From positions 1-64,000 of the forward strand of contig NZ_CP118260.1 in the NCBI RefSeq assembly GCF_013337045.2: a DNA stretch of 64,000 nucleotides, given 5' to 3'. Source of the DNA: Agrobacterium vitis (GTDB taxonomy: Bacteria > Pseudomonadota > Alphaproteobacteria > Rhizobiales > Rhizobiaceae). This document shows positions 49,215 to 58,052 of the stretch, piece by piece. How positions within the stretch are numbered: the stretch's first letter is position 1; each line of letters begins with the position of its first letter. The notes under the pieces are model-generated. The model saw only the letters and a program-made list of their open reading frames with translations. It made no database searches and was not told the origin of the DNA. The translations under genes were made by a program, and so were the position numbers.

Positions 49215-50951
49215 TTAATAGATATCCGGCTCACCAGCCGATTTGCCGAAGCTGGTTTCAAGAAAATCGAAATCGCAGCCCTTATCGGCCTGCGTCACAT
49301 GACGGGAGAACATCCAGCCATAGCCGCGTTGAAAATGCGGTTCCGGTGCCGTCCATGCCGCCTTGCGGCGGGCGAGTTCCGCGTCATCGACCAGCATGTC
49401 GAGGCTGCGATTGGGAAGATCCAGCCGCACGATGTCGCCGGTCTGCAACAGCGCCAGCGGGCCGCCGATATAGCTCTCGGGCGAGACATGCAGCACGCAG
49501 GCGCCGTAGGATGTGCCGGACATGCGGGCATCCGAAATCCGCAGCATGTCGCGGTGGCCCTGTTTGATCAGCGCTTTGGGGATCGGCAGCATGCCCCATT
49601 CAGGAAAGCCCGGCCCACCCAGCGGTCCGGCATTGCGCAGCACCAGAACATGATCGGGTGTTACGTCGAGATGTTCATCGTCGATGGCCTTCTTCATCTC
49701 TGGATAGCTGTCGAATACCAGGGCCGGTCCTTGGTGGACGTGAAATTTCGGATCGCAGGCCGCCGGTTTGATGACAGCGCCTGTCGGGCAGAGATTGCCC
49801 CGCAACACGGCGAGCGAACCTTGATGATAGACCGGATTGGATAGCGGCCGGATGACGTCGTCGTTATAGACCTCCGCACCCTCGAGATTTTCGCCCATGG
49901 TTTTCCCGGTGACGGTCAGGGCTGAAAGGTCAAGCCGCTCCTCGAGTTGCTTCATCAAGGCGCGCAGGCCGCCCGCATAAAAGAAATCCTCCATCAGGTA
50001 GTCCTTGCCGGACGGGCGGACATTGGCGATCAACGGTGTCACACGGCCCAGCGCATCAAGATCGTCGAGGGTGAGATCGACACCGGCACGGCGGGCCATG
50101 GCAATCAGGTGGACGACGGCATTGGTGGAACAGCCGGTGGCCATGGCGACGATAGCGGCGTTGCGGCAGGCGGCGTCGGTGATGATCTGGTCCGGTGTCA
50201 GGTCTTCCCAAACCATCTCGACGATGCGGCGGCCACAGGACGCCGACATACGCTGGTGATTGGCATCGACCGCGGGGATCGAGGAGGCACCGGGCAGGGT
50301 CAGGCCCATGGCATCGGCGATTGCCGTCATGGTCGAGGCCGTACCCATGGTCATGCAGGTGCCTGCGGAACGGGCGATACCGCCTTGAATGCCCAGCCAT
50401 TCCGCATCGGAAATATGTCCGGCGCGCCGCTCGTCCCAATATTTCCAGGCATCCGAACCGGACCCCAGGATCTTGCCGGCATAATTGCCGCGCAGCATCG
50501 GGCCGGCTGGTAGGTAAATCATCGGCACGCCAGCCGAAATCGCACCCATCACCAGACCGGGGGTCGTCTTGTCGCAACCGCCCATCAGCACCACGCCGTC
50601 GAGCGGATGCGAGCGGATCATTTCTTCCGTCTCCATCGCCAGCATGTTGCGGTAGAGCATGGAGGTTGGCTTGGTGAAGCTTTCATCGACGGACAGCGAT
50701 GGCATCTGGACCGGAAAGCCACCGGCCTGGGTGACACCGCGCTTCACGTCCTGAACCCTCTCCTTGAAATGGGCGTGACAGGTATTGAGCTCGGACCAGG
50801 TGTCGAGGATACCGATCACTGGCTTATCGCGGAAATCTTCTTCCGCGTAGCCGAGCTGCATCATGCGGGACCGGTGGCCGAAACTGCGCAGATCGTCGGG
50901 GGCGAACCAGCGGGCGCTGCGCAGCGTTTCAGGGTTTTTCTTGCTTGTCAT
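49215..50951 (-). CDS. IlvD/Edd family dehydratase (arabonate dehydratase-like)
   Basis: This 578-aa dehydratase converts a dihydroxy or sugar acid to its 2-keto-3-deoxy form. Iron-sulfur ligand cysteines are visible in TWSELNTCHAHF near residue 54, GGCDKTTPG near 123 and SAGTCMTMGTASTM near 195. The length and the start RSARWFAPDDLRSFGHRSRM match the sugar-acid group (L-arabonate, D-xylonate or related) rather than IlvD of branched-chain synthesis. It stands downstream of a NitT/TauT-type transporter and upstream of an RraA-like protein. The exact substrate cannot be told from sequence. Confidence 0.88.
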   Translation of the reverse strand: MTSKKNPETLRSARWFAPDDLRSFGHRSRMMQLGYAEEDFRDKPVIGILDTWSELNTCHAHFKERVQDVKRGVTQAGGFPVQMPSLSVDESFTKPTSMLYRNMLAMETEEMIRSHPLDGVVLMGGCDKTTPGLVMGAISAGVPMIYLPAGPMLRGNYAGKILGSGSDAWKYWDERRAGHISDAEWLGIQGGIARSAGTCMTMGTASTMTAIADAMGLTLPGASSIPAVDANHQRMSASCGRRIVEMVWEDLTPDQIITDAACRNAAIVAMATGCSTNAVVHLIAMARRAGVDLTLDDLDALGRVTPLIANVRPSGKDYLMEDFFYAGGLRALMKQLEERLDLSALTVTGKTMGENLEGAEVYNDDVIRPLSNPVYHQGSLAVLRGNLCPTGAVIKPAACDPKFHVHQGPALVFDSYPEMKKAIDDEHLDVTPDHVLVLRNAGPLGGPGFPEWGMLPIPKALIKQGHRDMLRISDARMSGTSYGACVLHVSPESYIGGPLALLQTGDIVRLDLPNRSLDMLVDDAELARRKAAWTAPEPHFQRGYGWMFSRHVTQADKGCDFDFLETSFGKSAGEPDIY

Positions 50952-50994
50952 GGAACTGACCTTCTGCGGGGGCGAAAGCGGAATGCGGCAAGTG

Positions 50995-51864
50995 CTATTC
51001 CTTCATGCCCCATTTCTGGATTGTGTGGCGCTCGATCGTCTGGAAGACCAGATTTTCGACGATCAGGCCGATAATGATGACGGTCAGCAGGCCTGCAAAC
51101 ACTGCGGGAATATCCAGCAGATTGCGGTTTTCGAAGATGAACCAGCCAAGGCCGCCCTGTCCCGAGGAGACACCGAACACCAGTTCGGCAGCTATCAACG
51201 TGCGCCAGGCAAAGGCCCAGCCGATTTTCAGGCCGGTGAGGATCGAAGGGAAGGCCGCCGGAACCAGGATGCGCAGCACATAGGAAATGCCGGTCAGGCC
51301 GTAATTGGCGCCGACCATGCGCAACGTGCGCGATACGCCGAGAAAGCCGGAATGCGTATTCAGAGCCACGGCCCATAGGACCGAGTGAACCAGCACGAAG
51401 ACCAGGCTGGAGGCACCGAGCCCGAACCAGATCAACGCCAAAGGCAGCAGCGAAATGGCTGGCAGCGGGTTGAACATCGCTGTCATGGTTTCCAGAAAAT
51501 CGGTGCCGATGCGGGTATTGATGGCAAGCACCGTCAGCAGCGCGGCAAGCACCGTGCCGACAGTATAGCCCATGAACAGGACTTGCAGCGTCGTCCAGAT
51601 GCGGGCGGGCAGGGTGCCGTCGGCAAAGCGGTCGGTCAACGTCACCAATGTGTCGCTCAAGGTGGGAAAAAGCAGCGGATTATCGAGAAAGGAGGCATAG
51701 ACCTGCCAGATGACTGCCAGAACCACGATCAACAGCGTCTTGCGCAAGGCACTGATGCCCCACAGCGTTTCAAAGACGCTCAGTTTTTGTTCGACCGGCT
51801 TGATATTGTCATAGGGCTTGGCCGCCGCGACATCGGCGGCAAGGATGATGTTTGGGGACAGCAT
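50995..51864 (-). CDS. NitT/TauT-type ABC transporter permease
   Basis: This 289-aa permease has an N-terminal cytosolic stretch of about 40 residues and about six transmembrane segments. The EAA loop reads RMVGANYGLTGISYVLRILVPAAFP in pieces near 190-215. The sequence is closest in style to SsuC/TauC permeases. Its gene begins 4 bp after the ATPase stop. I start it at 51864 (MLSPNIILAADVAAAK); the open frame continues upstream into the ATPase gene. Confidence 0.88.
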   Translation of the reverse strand: MLSPNIILAADVAAAKPYDNIKPVEQKLSVFETLWGISALRKTLLIVVLAVIWQVYASFLDNPLLFPTLSDTLVTLTDRFADGTLPARIWTTLQVLFMGYTVGTVLAALLTVLAINTRIGTDFLETMTAMFNPLPAISLLPLALIWFGLGASSLVFVLVHSVLWAVALNTHSGFLGVSRTLRMVGANYGLTGISYVLRILVPAAFPSILTGLKIGWAFAWRTLIAAELVFGVSSGQGGLGWFIFENRNLLDIPAVFAGLLTVIIIGLIVENLVFQTIERHTIQKWGMKE

Positions 51865-51868
51865 GGTT

Positions 51869-52684
51869 CTATTCCTTGTGACCGGGTTCGTTGGAGAACA
51901 GCAGGTTATGGATGTCGCGCTCCAAAGCTGCGGCGCTGCCATCCGCTTGGCTCACCTTGTCGACATCGACAACCTCGGCCTTCACCCGCCCTGGATGCGG
52001 TGACAGCAGCAGAATGCGGTTGGAAATCTTGATCGCCTCGGCAATCGAATGGGTGACGAAAATCACGGTGAATTTGGTGTCTTCCCAAAGCTGAAGCAAT
52101 TCGTCCTGCATCTGCCGTCGGGTCAGCGCGTCGAGTGCGGCGAAAGGCTCGTCCATCAACAGGATATCCGGCTGCATGGCCATGCCACGGGCAATTGCCA
52201 CGCGCTGCTTCATGCCGCCGGACAGCGTATGAGGGTAGCTGTTGACGGCCCGGGTCAGCTTGACTTTGTCGATATAATGGCGGGCCAGTGCCTCGGCTTC
52301 GGGCCTTGGCATTTTACGGGCGACGAGAAGCGGGAACATCACGTTTTCCAGCACGGTCTTCCAGGGCATCAGCTGGTCGAACTCCTGGAACACCATCATC
52401 CGGTCCGGTCCCGGGGCTTTCACTTGGCGGCCATTGATATGGATCGTGCCGGAGACCGGCGTCATATAACCGCCAACGGCTTTCAACAGCGTCGACTTGC
52501 CACAGCCGGACGGGCCGAGCAGCACGAAGCGGTCGGATTCCCGCACATCGAAACTGACATCCTCGGTGGCGGTAATCAGCAAATTAGGCGTTTTGTAACG
52601 CAGCGTAACGCGATCAACGGAAAGAAGCGGCGCTTTTTCGGGGGCCGGCGCAAGGCGCTCAGCGGCAGCGGTTGCCTGCATCAT
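51869..52684 (-). CDS. NitT/TauT-type ABC transporter ATP-binding protein
   Basis: This ABC ATPase of about 271 aa has Walker A GPSGCGKST near residues 57-65, Q-loop MVFQEFDQLMPW near 95-106, signature LSGGMKQRVAIARGMA near 151-166, Walker B ILLMDEPFAALDALTR near 171-186, and a switch histidine in VTHSI. This is the SsuB/TauB pattern. The start at 52684 has GGGAG upstream; an in-frame GTG at 52693 is too close to that site. It lies between the binding-protein and permease genes; the 188-bp gap to the binding-protein gene is non-coding. Confidence 0.9.
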   Translation of the reverse strand: MMQATAAAERLAPAPEKAPLLSVDRVTLRYKTPNLLITATEDVSFDVRESDRFVLLGPSGCGKSTLLKAVGGYMTPVSGTIHINGRQVKAPGPDRMMVFQEFDQLMPWKTVLENVMFPLLVARKMPRPEAEALARHYIDKVKLTRAVNSYPHTLSGGMKQRVAIARGMAMQPDILLMDEPFAALDALTRRQMQDELLQLWEDTKFTVIFVTHSIAEAIKISNRILLLSPHPGRVKAEVVDVDKVSQADGSAAALERDIHNLLFSNEPGHKE

Positions 52685-52871
52685 GATAGTCACTCCCTAA
52701 AGTCCTTCAGATCCTTATTGAACCGGGCAGACTCTCGATCTCTGTGGTGTCGGTTGTTTTTCGGGAAGGTCGAACTCAACGTCTTCCGGCATATCAGGGT
52801 CGGGGAACCCGATGCCTGACAAGCGGGAGCAAGTGCAGCGGCAGGCGATGCCGCTGCAGGGGCTATGAGGC

Positions 52872-53876
52872 TCAATTCCCGTTGAGATAGGCGCTATCGG
52901 GCAGATAATAATCGGTCCAGGCCTTCGGCATGGTCTTGAGCGTACCGACCTTATGGAGATGCGTGGCAAATTTCATCGTGCCTTGTGGATCGGTGCGCCA
53001 CTCGTCCATGCCGGGTTCCTTCATCATGACCATCAGGTCATCAAGGCTGGTCTTGTCGCCTGACACGGTTTTGTAGGCTTCAAGTGCAGCCTTCGGATCT
53101 TTCTTGATAAAGGCGATGGCCTCTTCCGTTGCGACCCGCAACGCCTTGACCAGCTTCGGGTTTGCCTCGGCAAAACTGGTGGTGGTGAAGAATGTCGCCT
53201 GGGTTAGCGCTCCGCCGATGATTTCGCGGGAATCCGTCACCTTGTGGACGCCGGGCTGCTTTAACTCGACATATTGGAAGGGCGGCGCGGAAAAGTGGTT
53301 CTTGACCTCATGCTTTGAATTGGCAATTGCCGCCAGCGCATCCGGATGACCAAGCTGCACAGTGTTCTTGTCGAATTTCTTGACCTGATCGTCGCCATAA
53401 AGCTTGGCCGCCGCCATTTGCAGCAGGATCGCCTGGGTCGAGACGCCGACGGTCGGCACGGCGATTTTATCGCCATCCTGGATATCTTTCAGTGTTTTGA
53501 TGCGCGGGTCGTTGGAGACCATGATTACTGGCTGGGCCGAACTGGTGATAATCCCCTTCACCTTGCCGCGGGTGCGATCCCACAAAAGCAGAAGATTGCC
53601 GGTGCCGGTATTGACGACATCGACATTGCCGGCCAGCAGCGCATCGGTCTGCGCGCCGCCACCGCTAAAGGTGCGCCATTCAACGGTAATGCCTTGAAGA
53701 CCTTCGGCTGCCGCTTGTTTTTCGATGAGCTTCTGGGTCTCCATCACATGGCTTGCGAGGTAAAGAATCCCAGGCTGGCGGGTGATAGACAGGGTGGTTT
53801 TCTCCTGTGCCTGGCTTGGACAGGCCAATCCCAAAGCAAGGGCAATGGCGGTCACTCCGCCGATAAAGAAACGCAT
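52872..53876 (-). CDS. NitT/TauT-type ABC transporter, periplasmic binding protein
   Basis: This 334-aa binding protein has a signal peptide at 1-23 ending PSQAQ. Family features are ITRQPGILYLASHVMETQKL near 31-50, WRTFSGGGAQTDALLAGNVDVVNTG in pieces near 67-90 and VPTVGVSTQAILLQMAA near 142-158. Homologues bind taurine, sulfonates, nitrate or pyrimidine precursors. Linkage here to a sugar-acid dehydratase and an RraA-like protein suggests a hydroxy or sugar acid instead, which would be atypical for the family. It is the first gene of the operon and divergent from a GntR regulator. Confidence 0.88.
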   Translation of the reverse strand: MRFFIGGVTAIALALGLACPSQAQEKTTLSITRQPGILYLASHVMETQKLIEKQAAAEGLQGITVEWRTFSGGGAQTDALLAGNVDVVNTGTGNLLLLWDRTRGKVKGIITSSAQPVIMVSNDPRIKTLKDIQDGDKIAVPTVGVSTQAILLQMAAAKLYGDDQVKKFDKNTVQLGHPDALAAIANSKHEVKNHFSAPPFQYVELKQPGVHKVTDSREIIGGALTQATFFTTTSFAEANPKLVKALRVATEEAIAFIKKDPKAALEAYKTVSGDKTSLDDLMVMMKEPGMDEWRTDPQGTMKFATHLHKVGTLKTMPKAWTDYYLPDSAYLNGN

Positions 53877-53950
53877 GATTCTCCTCCCAAGGATGCAGGT
53901 TTAACGCTTTGCAGCGGGAAACAGGATCGCTTCATCATGCTCGCCCTTTG

Positions 53951-53998
53951 TTGCGCATCAGATGTTCCGAAAACCGGTTCCCATTTTTCAATTCGATG
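53951..53998. repeat. Rhizobial-type intergenic repeat fragment
   Basis: The stretch contains TTGCGCATCAGATGTTCCG followed by AAAACCGGTTCCCATTTTTC, with the palindromic core GAAAACCGGTTCC. Very similar sequence recurs in intergenic regions across Rhizobiaceae and related genomes. It lies between the divergent binding-protein and GntR genes. Assignment rests on memory of the pattern, not on a search. Confidence 0.5.
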
Positions 53999-54106
53999 TT
54001 TGACGCTTGCCGCTCTCTCTCCCAAAGCGGGTAAATGCATTGAAGCACTAAAACATCAGTGCATCAACCCCGAATATGTGCTCTAGTGTTTTTAACGGCG
54101 ACATGG

Positions 54107-54811
54107 ATGGATGGGTGCATGAACGGAACGATCAGGAGCGGACAATTGGACCGCTCGCGACAGGTGGCATTACAGGTTCATGAAATCCTGCGCGACAGGA
54201 TCCTGAAGGTGCAATTGGTGCCGGGCACGATCTTGTCGCGCGCCTCGTTGCAACTGGAATTCGGCGTGAGCCAGACACCGGTGCGCGATGCGCTGATGCG
54301 CTTGCAGGAAGAGGACATTGTCGAAGTCTATCCGCAATATGCAACGGTCGTTGCCAAGATCGATATCGATCACGCCAGACAGGCGCAGTTCCTTCGGCTA
54401 TCGATCGAACTCGAAGCGGTCAGACGCCTGACCGAAGAGGCGCCGGACGAGACCGCCAAGGAGTTGGGCGCTATCCTGGCCAGTCAAAAAGAAGTGGCCA
54501 CGCAAGCGACCTATGACACTTTTGATGGCATAGACCGCGAGTTTCACCGTAAACTTTATGAGAAGAGCGGCATTCTACAGCTATGGGCAAATGTGCGACG
54601 ACAAAGCGTCCATCTCGACCGGCTGCGGCGTCTCAACCTGCCGATGCCCGGCAAGATGCAGACCGTACTCGAGGATCATGAAGCGATTGTTGCAGCGATT
54701 GCATCTGGCAATCCTGAGGCTGCCGCCTCGGCGCTTAGAAAACACCTGTCGGGTACACTTTCGATCATCGATCTCATCAGCGCGGAATATCCGGATTATA
54801 TTCGCAAGTGA
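54107..54811 (+). CDS. GntR family regulator with FCD domain
   Basis: This 234-aa regulator has a winged helix at about 16-80 (VHEILRDRILKVQLVPGTILS, FGVSQTPVRDALMRLQEEDIVEV in pieces) and an FCD effector domain with DREFHRKLYEKSG and the closing DHEAIVAAIASGNPEAA, which carry metal-binding histidines. The start is uncertain: ATG 54107 or 54119, or the GTG at 54059. It is divergent from the NitT/TauT-dehydratase-RraA operon and should regulate it, with the pathway intermediate as effector. Confidence 0.88.
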   Translation: MDGCMNGTIRSGQLDRSRQVALQVHEILRDRILKVQLVPGTILSRASLQLEFGVSQTPVRDALMRLQEEDIVEVYPQYATVVAKIDIDHARQAQFLRLSIELEAVRRLTEEAPDETAKELGAILASQKEVATQATYDTFDGIDREFHRKLYEKSGILQLWANVRRQSVHLDRLRRLNLPMPGKMQTVLEDHEAIVAAIASGNPEAAASALRKHLSGTLSIIDLISAEYPDYIRK

Positions 54812-55180
54812 ACGCTAAGCCATACTCTTTTCAGCCCTTCGCCAACGCCCTGCGGAGCGCTTTACGACTTGCCGGTCGCTCCGTGTCATCGCTGACGTTT
54901 TTTCCGACACTGAGAAAATTGCGACATCGCCTTTAGGCAGCGGCATTTCGCGATCTGTAACCGGATTGACCGGAGCCGACCGCCCTGATGTCTGTGGCGA
55001 TGATGTACAGCCTATAGGCGTTAAATTTGAAGCCTCAGCTCATTGTTACATGGCATCTGTAACCTCTCGTGACTTTTGCAGGCGGTGGCGAAAGCCCATT
55101 AGTCACGCATTAAAACAGGCGACAGCGTTGTTTCAATGAGGATTGAGAGCATCGCATGTCACCGGGCAGGGAGACATTCT
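54812..55180. other. Gap without recognisable gene
   Basis: This 369-bp stretch lies between the GntR gene and the flavin-dependent enzyme gene. I see no coding frame and no clear hairpin or operator; it should hold the promoter of the following gene cluster. Confidence 0.5.
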
Positions 55181-56464
55181 ATGAATTTGGCATCTGCGCC
55201 TCGGCATGAGGAAAACGCCCGGCAACCTTACGCAGCTGTGTCTGTTGGTCCAAGCGAGGCAGGACAGATCATGCGCGACAAAGTGCTGGCGCTGGTGCCT
55301 TTGATCCGACGCGAAGCCGAAGCCGGTGAGAAATTGGGTGCAATGACGCCTGCTGTCGTCAATGCACTGAATGAAGTCGGATTTTTCAAAATCACCTTGC
55401 CCCGCGAATATGGTGGCTATGGGTTTGGCGCCCGTGACATTGCCGAGGTTGTTGGGGCCGCGGCGACCGGAGATGGCTCGACAGCCTGGTCAGGCTTTGT
55501 CTCGGTTGGCCTCAGAAACGCATTTGTTTTTGATGAGCAAACTGTTTCCGAATTGATGGCGGATGCTGGCTCCTGGGTGGGGCCTCTCATGGTCGGCGCA
55601 TCGGTCTTCTCGCAGATTGTCGGCGATGCAAGACTGGTCGATGGCGGTTTTATGGTCCGCGGCAAGTGGAGCTTCGGCAGCGGTTGCAAACACGCGAAAT
55701 GGGCATTTGTCGGAATCCAATGGGAAGAGGGGGGCGTTCCTCACCGCGGGATCGCCCTGCTTTCCCGGGACCAGTATGAAATTGTCGACGATTGGCATGT
55801 CATGGGTCTTCAGGGTACATCGAGCAACAGTATCACCGCCCCTGATGAAGTATTCGTACCCACGCGCCGCACGATGGCTTCGGCTGAGATGCCGATCCGC
55901 CTCGCGAAAATCCGCAATCGGTTCGAGGGGGTCGGCTACCAGACCGGTGCCTTTGGAATGATGTTGACGGTGACCATTTCCAACGTGGCGATCACGCTTG
56001 GCATGGCAAAAGGCTGTTTGCAGGAGTTTTCTCAGCAGGCGAATGCCCGCAAGCCCTTTAATCTTCCCTATGACACCGTTGCGCAAACGCCTTCGACCCA
56101 GGTTGTTGCCGGACGGGTGAACGCAATGATCAATGCAGCGGAAACACTGATCCATGGTGTGGCCGATGAAGTGGACAGGCGAGCGGCTTCCGGTCGCGAT
56201 TTCGAGCCGCGCGAAGAGTCTTTGAATACCATGAACCTGGTGTTTGCTGCCCGCCTGTGTGCAGACGCTATCGATATGATGCAAATCTGCCTCGGTTCCT
56301 CGACGGTCACATTGAAGAATCCTATTCAGCGGTTTGCGCGTGATGCACGCGTTCTTATCTCGCACGGGGCTATCCGTCAGGATCCGGCTGCCGAAATCGC
56401 CGGCCGGCACGTGCTGGGCCTGCCACCCTTCAATATGTTCGCGGGCGGTCTTCCGCAAAAATAA
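55181..56464 (+). CDS. Acyl-CoA dehydrogenase-fold flavin oxidoreductase/monooxygenase
   Basis: This 427-aa protein has the acyl-CoA dehydrogenase fold. An N-terminal helical domain contains GFFKITLPREYGGYGFGARD, a middle beta domain contains GGFMVRGKWSFGSGCKHAKW and GLQGTSSNSI, and a C-terminal helical bundle follows. This pattern (RGKW-FGSG, G-x-x-GTGS-like loop) is that of two-component flavin monooxygenases and related enzymes such as HsaA, DszC and SfnC rather than true fatty acyl-CoA dehydrogenases. The start at 55181 follows CAGGGAGAC. A nitroreductase-fold flavoprotein gene 70 bp downstream could supply reduced flavin. The substrate is unknown. Confidence 0.82.
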   Translation: MNLASAPRHEENARQPYAAVSVGPSEAGQIMRDKVLALVPLIRREAEAGEKLGAMTPAVVNALNEVGFFKITLPREYGGYGFGARDIAEVVGAAATGDGSTAWSGFVSVGLRNAFVFDEQTVSELMADAGSWVGPLMVGASVFSQIVGDARLVDGGFMVRGKWSFGSGCKHAKWAFVGIQWEEGGVPHRGIALLSRDQYEIVDDWHVMGLQGTSSNSITAPDEVFVPTRRTMASAEMPIRLAKIRNRFEGVGYQTGAFGMMLTVTISNVAITLGMAKGCLQEFSQQANARKPFNLPYDTVAQTPSTQVVAGRVNAMINAAETLIHGVADEVDRRAASGRDFEPREESLNTMNLVFAARLCADAIDMMQICLGSSTVTLKNPIQRFARDARVLISHGAIRQDPAAEIAGRHVLGLPPFNMFAGGLPQK

Positions 56465-56534
56465 CAGCGACGAACTCTGCGCATCGGCTGATCGTGGCGC
56501 AGTGCTGTGTCAATAGTCCAAGGAGAATACTCAG

Positions 56535-57134
56535 GTGTCCATTTCTTCAAATAATCGCTCTTCGGATTACGATATCGATCAGATTTTTCTGGATCGCTGG
56601 TCTCCTCGGGCGCTTGATCCCCAGGCAATGTCAGAGGAAGATCTGATGACGATTTTGGAGGCGGCTCGTTGGGCGCCGTCCTCATTCAATGCCCAGCCCT
56701 GGAGATTCATTTACGCGCAGCGCGATACGCCGGAATGGCAGAATATTTTCGGTCTGCTCGCGCCGATGAACCAGGCGTGGGCATCGCGTGCTTCGGTACT
56801 GGTGGTGATTGTTTCTGCAAATACAGCGATCATGCCAATGCAGACTGAGCCGGTTCCCTCTTACAGCCATTCCTTCGACGCAGGCGCTGCCTGGGCCTAT
56901 CTTGCACTGCAAGCAACGCGTCTCGGCTGGTATGCTCATGGCATGGCTGGGTTCGATGTTCCACGCAGCTACGAAGTGCTTGGGGTCCCAGACAGCTTCC
57001 GGGTTGAAGCCGTCATCGCGATCGGCAGGATCGGCGACAAGAGCTTGTTGCCACCACCTCTGCAGGAGCGCGAGCAGCCAAACGGGCGCCGTCCGCTCCA
57101 GGAATCAGCGATGAAAGGACGTTTCGTCGGCTGA
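56535..57134 (+). CDS. Nitroreductase family flavoprotein
   Basis: This 199-aa FMN protein of the nitroreductase superfamily has RWSPRALDPQAMSEEDL near residues 21-37, EAARWAPSSFNAQPWRF near 42-58 (flavin binding) and HGMAGFDVPRSYEVLGVPD near 135-153. It starts with GTG at 56535, with AAGGAGAATACTCAG before it. It probably reduces flavin or a nitro or quinone compound with NAD(P)H, and may serve the preceding flavin-dependent enzyme. The gene order with an NTF2-like protein suggests a small detoxification or degradation cluster. Confidence 0.87.
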   Translation: MSISSNNRSSDYDIDQIFLDRWSPRALDPQAMSEEDLMTILEAARWAPSSFNAQPWRFIYAQRDTPEWQNIFGLLAPMNQAWASRASVLVVIVSANTAIMPMQTEPVPSYSHSFDAGAAWAYLALQATRLGWYAHGMAGFDVPRSYEVLGVPDSFRVEAVIAIGRIGDKSLLPPPLQEREQPNGRRPLQESAMKGRFVG

Positions 57135-57247
57135 AAGGCTCGTCTCTCTGTCGAGTGAGATATGCGCAGCAGCGCCAGTCTTGGTCAGTTGCTGCGCATT
57201 TAAATTTTTACCAACCCACTCTCAAATGACATCGATTGGGGTATGCC

Positions 57248-57643
57248 ATGAGCGAAGATCGCACCACTGCCAACAAACGCCTGGTGCTTGACTTCTTCCG
57301 CTGTGTCTTCGAGGCGCGCAACCCGGACGCCGCGCGCGATTTCGTTACCGAGGATTATATCCAGCATACCGATCAACTTCCGAGTGGCTTGGCTGCGCTG
57401 GAAGCGTTTGTTCGCAATATTTTTCCCGACGGCCCGGTGCCGACACCACCCCAACTCCAGCATCCGCCGGAATTTATCGTCGCAGAAGGCGACATGGTGG
57501 TTCTGTCGGCCCTCATGCCTCAGCCTGATCCAGAGCACCCCGGTGAGATGTGCTTGCGGTATGTTTTCAACGCGTTCCGCATCTCTGATGGAAAGCTCGC
57601 CGAGCATTGGGGAAGCGCCGGTAAGGTGCATCGATCCGTCTAA
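57248..57643 (+). CDS. NTF2/SnoaL-like polyketide-cyclase-fold protein
   Basis: This 131-aa protein of the SnoaL-like/NTF2 fold has KRLVLDFFRCVFEARNPDAARDFVTEDYIQH in pieces near residues 9-40, and a C-terminal YVFNAFRISDGKLAEHWGS with the family Tyr/Phe-x-Phe and Glu-His-Trp set. Members are isomerases, cyclases or small-molecule binders. I prefer MSEDRTT at 57248 over an ATG four codons earlier. It probably belongs to the same cluster as the two flavoproteins. Confidence 0.83.
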   Translation: MSEDRTTANKRLVLDFFRCVFEARNPDAARDFVTEDYIQHTDQLPSGLAALEAFVRNIFPDGPVPTPPQLQHPPEFIVAEGDMVVLSALMPQPDPEHPGEMCLRYVFNAFRISDGKLAEHWGSAGKVHRSV

Positions 57644-58052
57644 GGCCGCGATCCTATCGTTTTCACCGATTGGTCATGACGTGCTGGTTCTCAATGAGAC
57701 ACGTTAGCATGCCTGCTCGTGGCGTCAAAAACAACACATATGTGTCTTGCAATCCGCAAGATTTTGTAGCAGTAATTTCCCTGCATCGGACTCGTTTTGA
57801 CGAGTGGCTTCTCCGGGCGCCTATCCCCCGGCCACAGTTAACTCACTAACGTCATTTTAGGCGTGATGAGCTATCCGTTGATTAAACCCATGAAAATGAA
57901 AATTTCTTGATATCTGTTGGGATCGATAGCCGTCTCTACAGAGCGGCTTGATCATGTCTAACGTTATCAGTCTGCGCTGATCAGCCCGTATAGGGGTTTT
58001 CAGTTCTCTGGCGCATGTTTTCAGGGTACGACGACGCATTTCAGGATATTGA
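57644..58052. other. Gap upstream of the Cfa-type gene
   Basis: This 409-bp stretch is moderately AT-rich and carries no convincing gene on either strand. It should hold the promoter of the cfa-SulP-Usp group. I see no strong inverted repeat. Confidence 0.5.
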
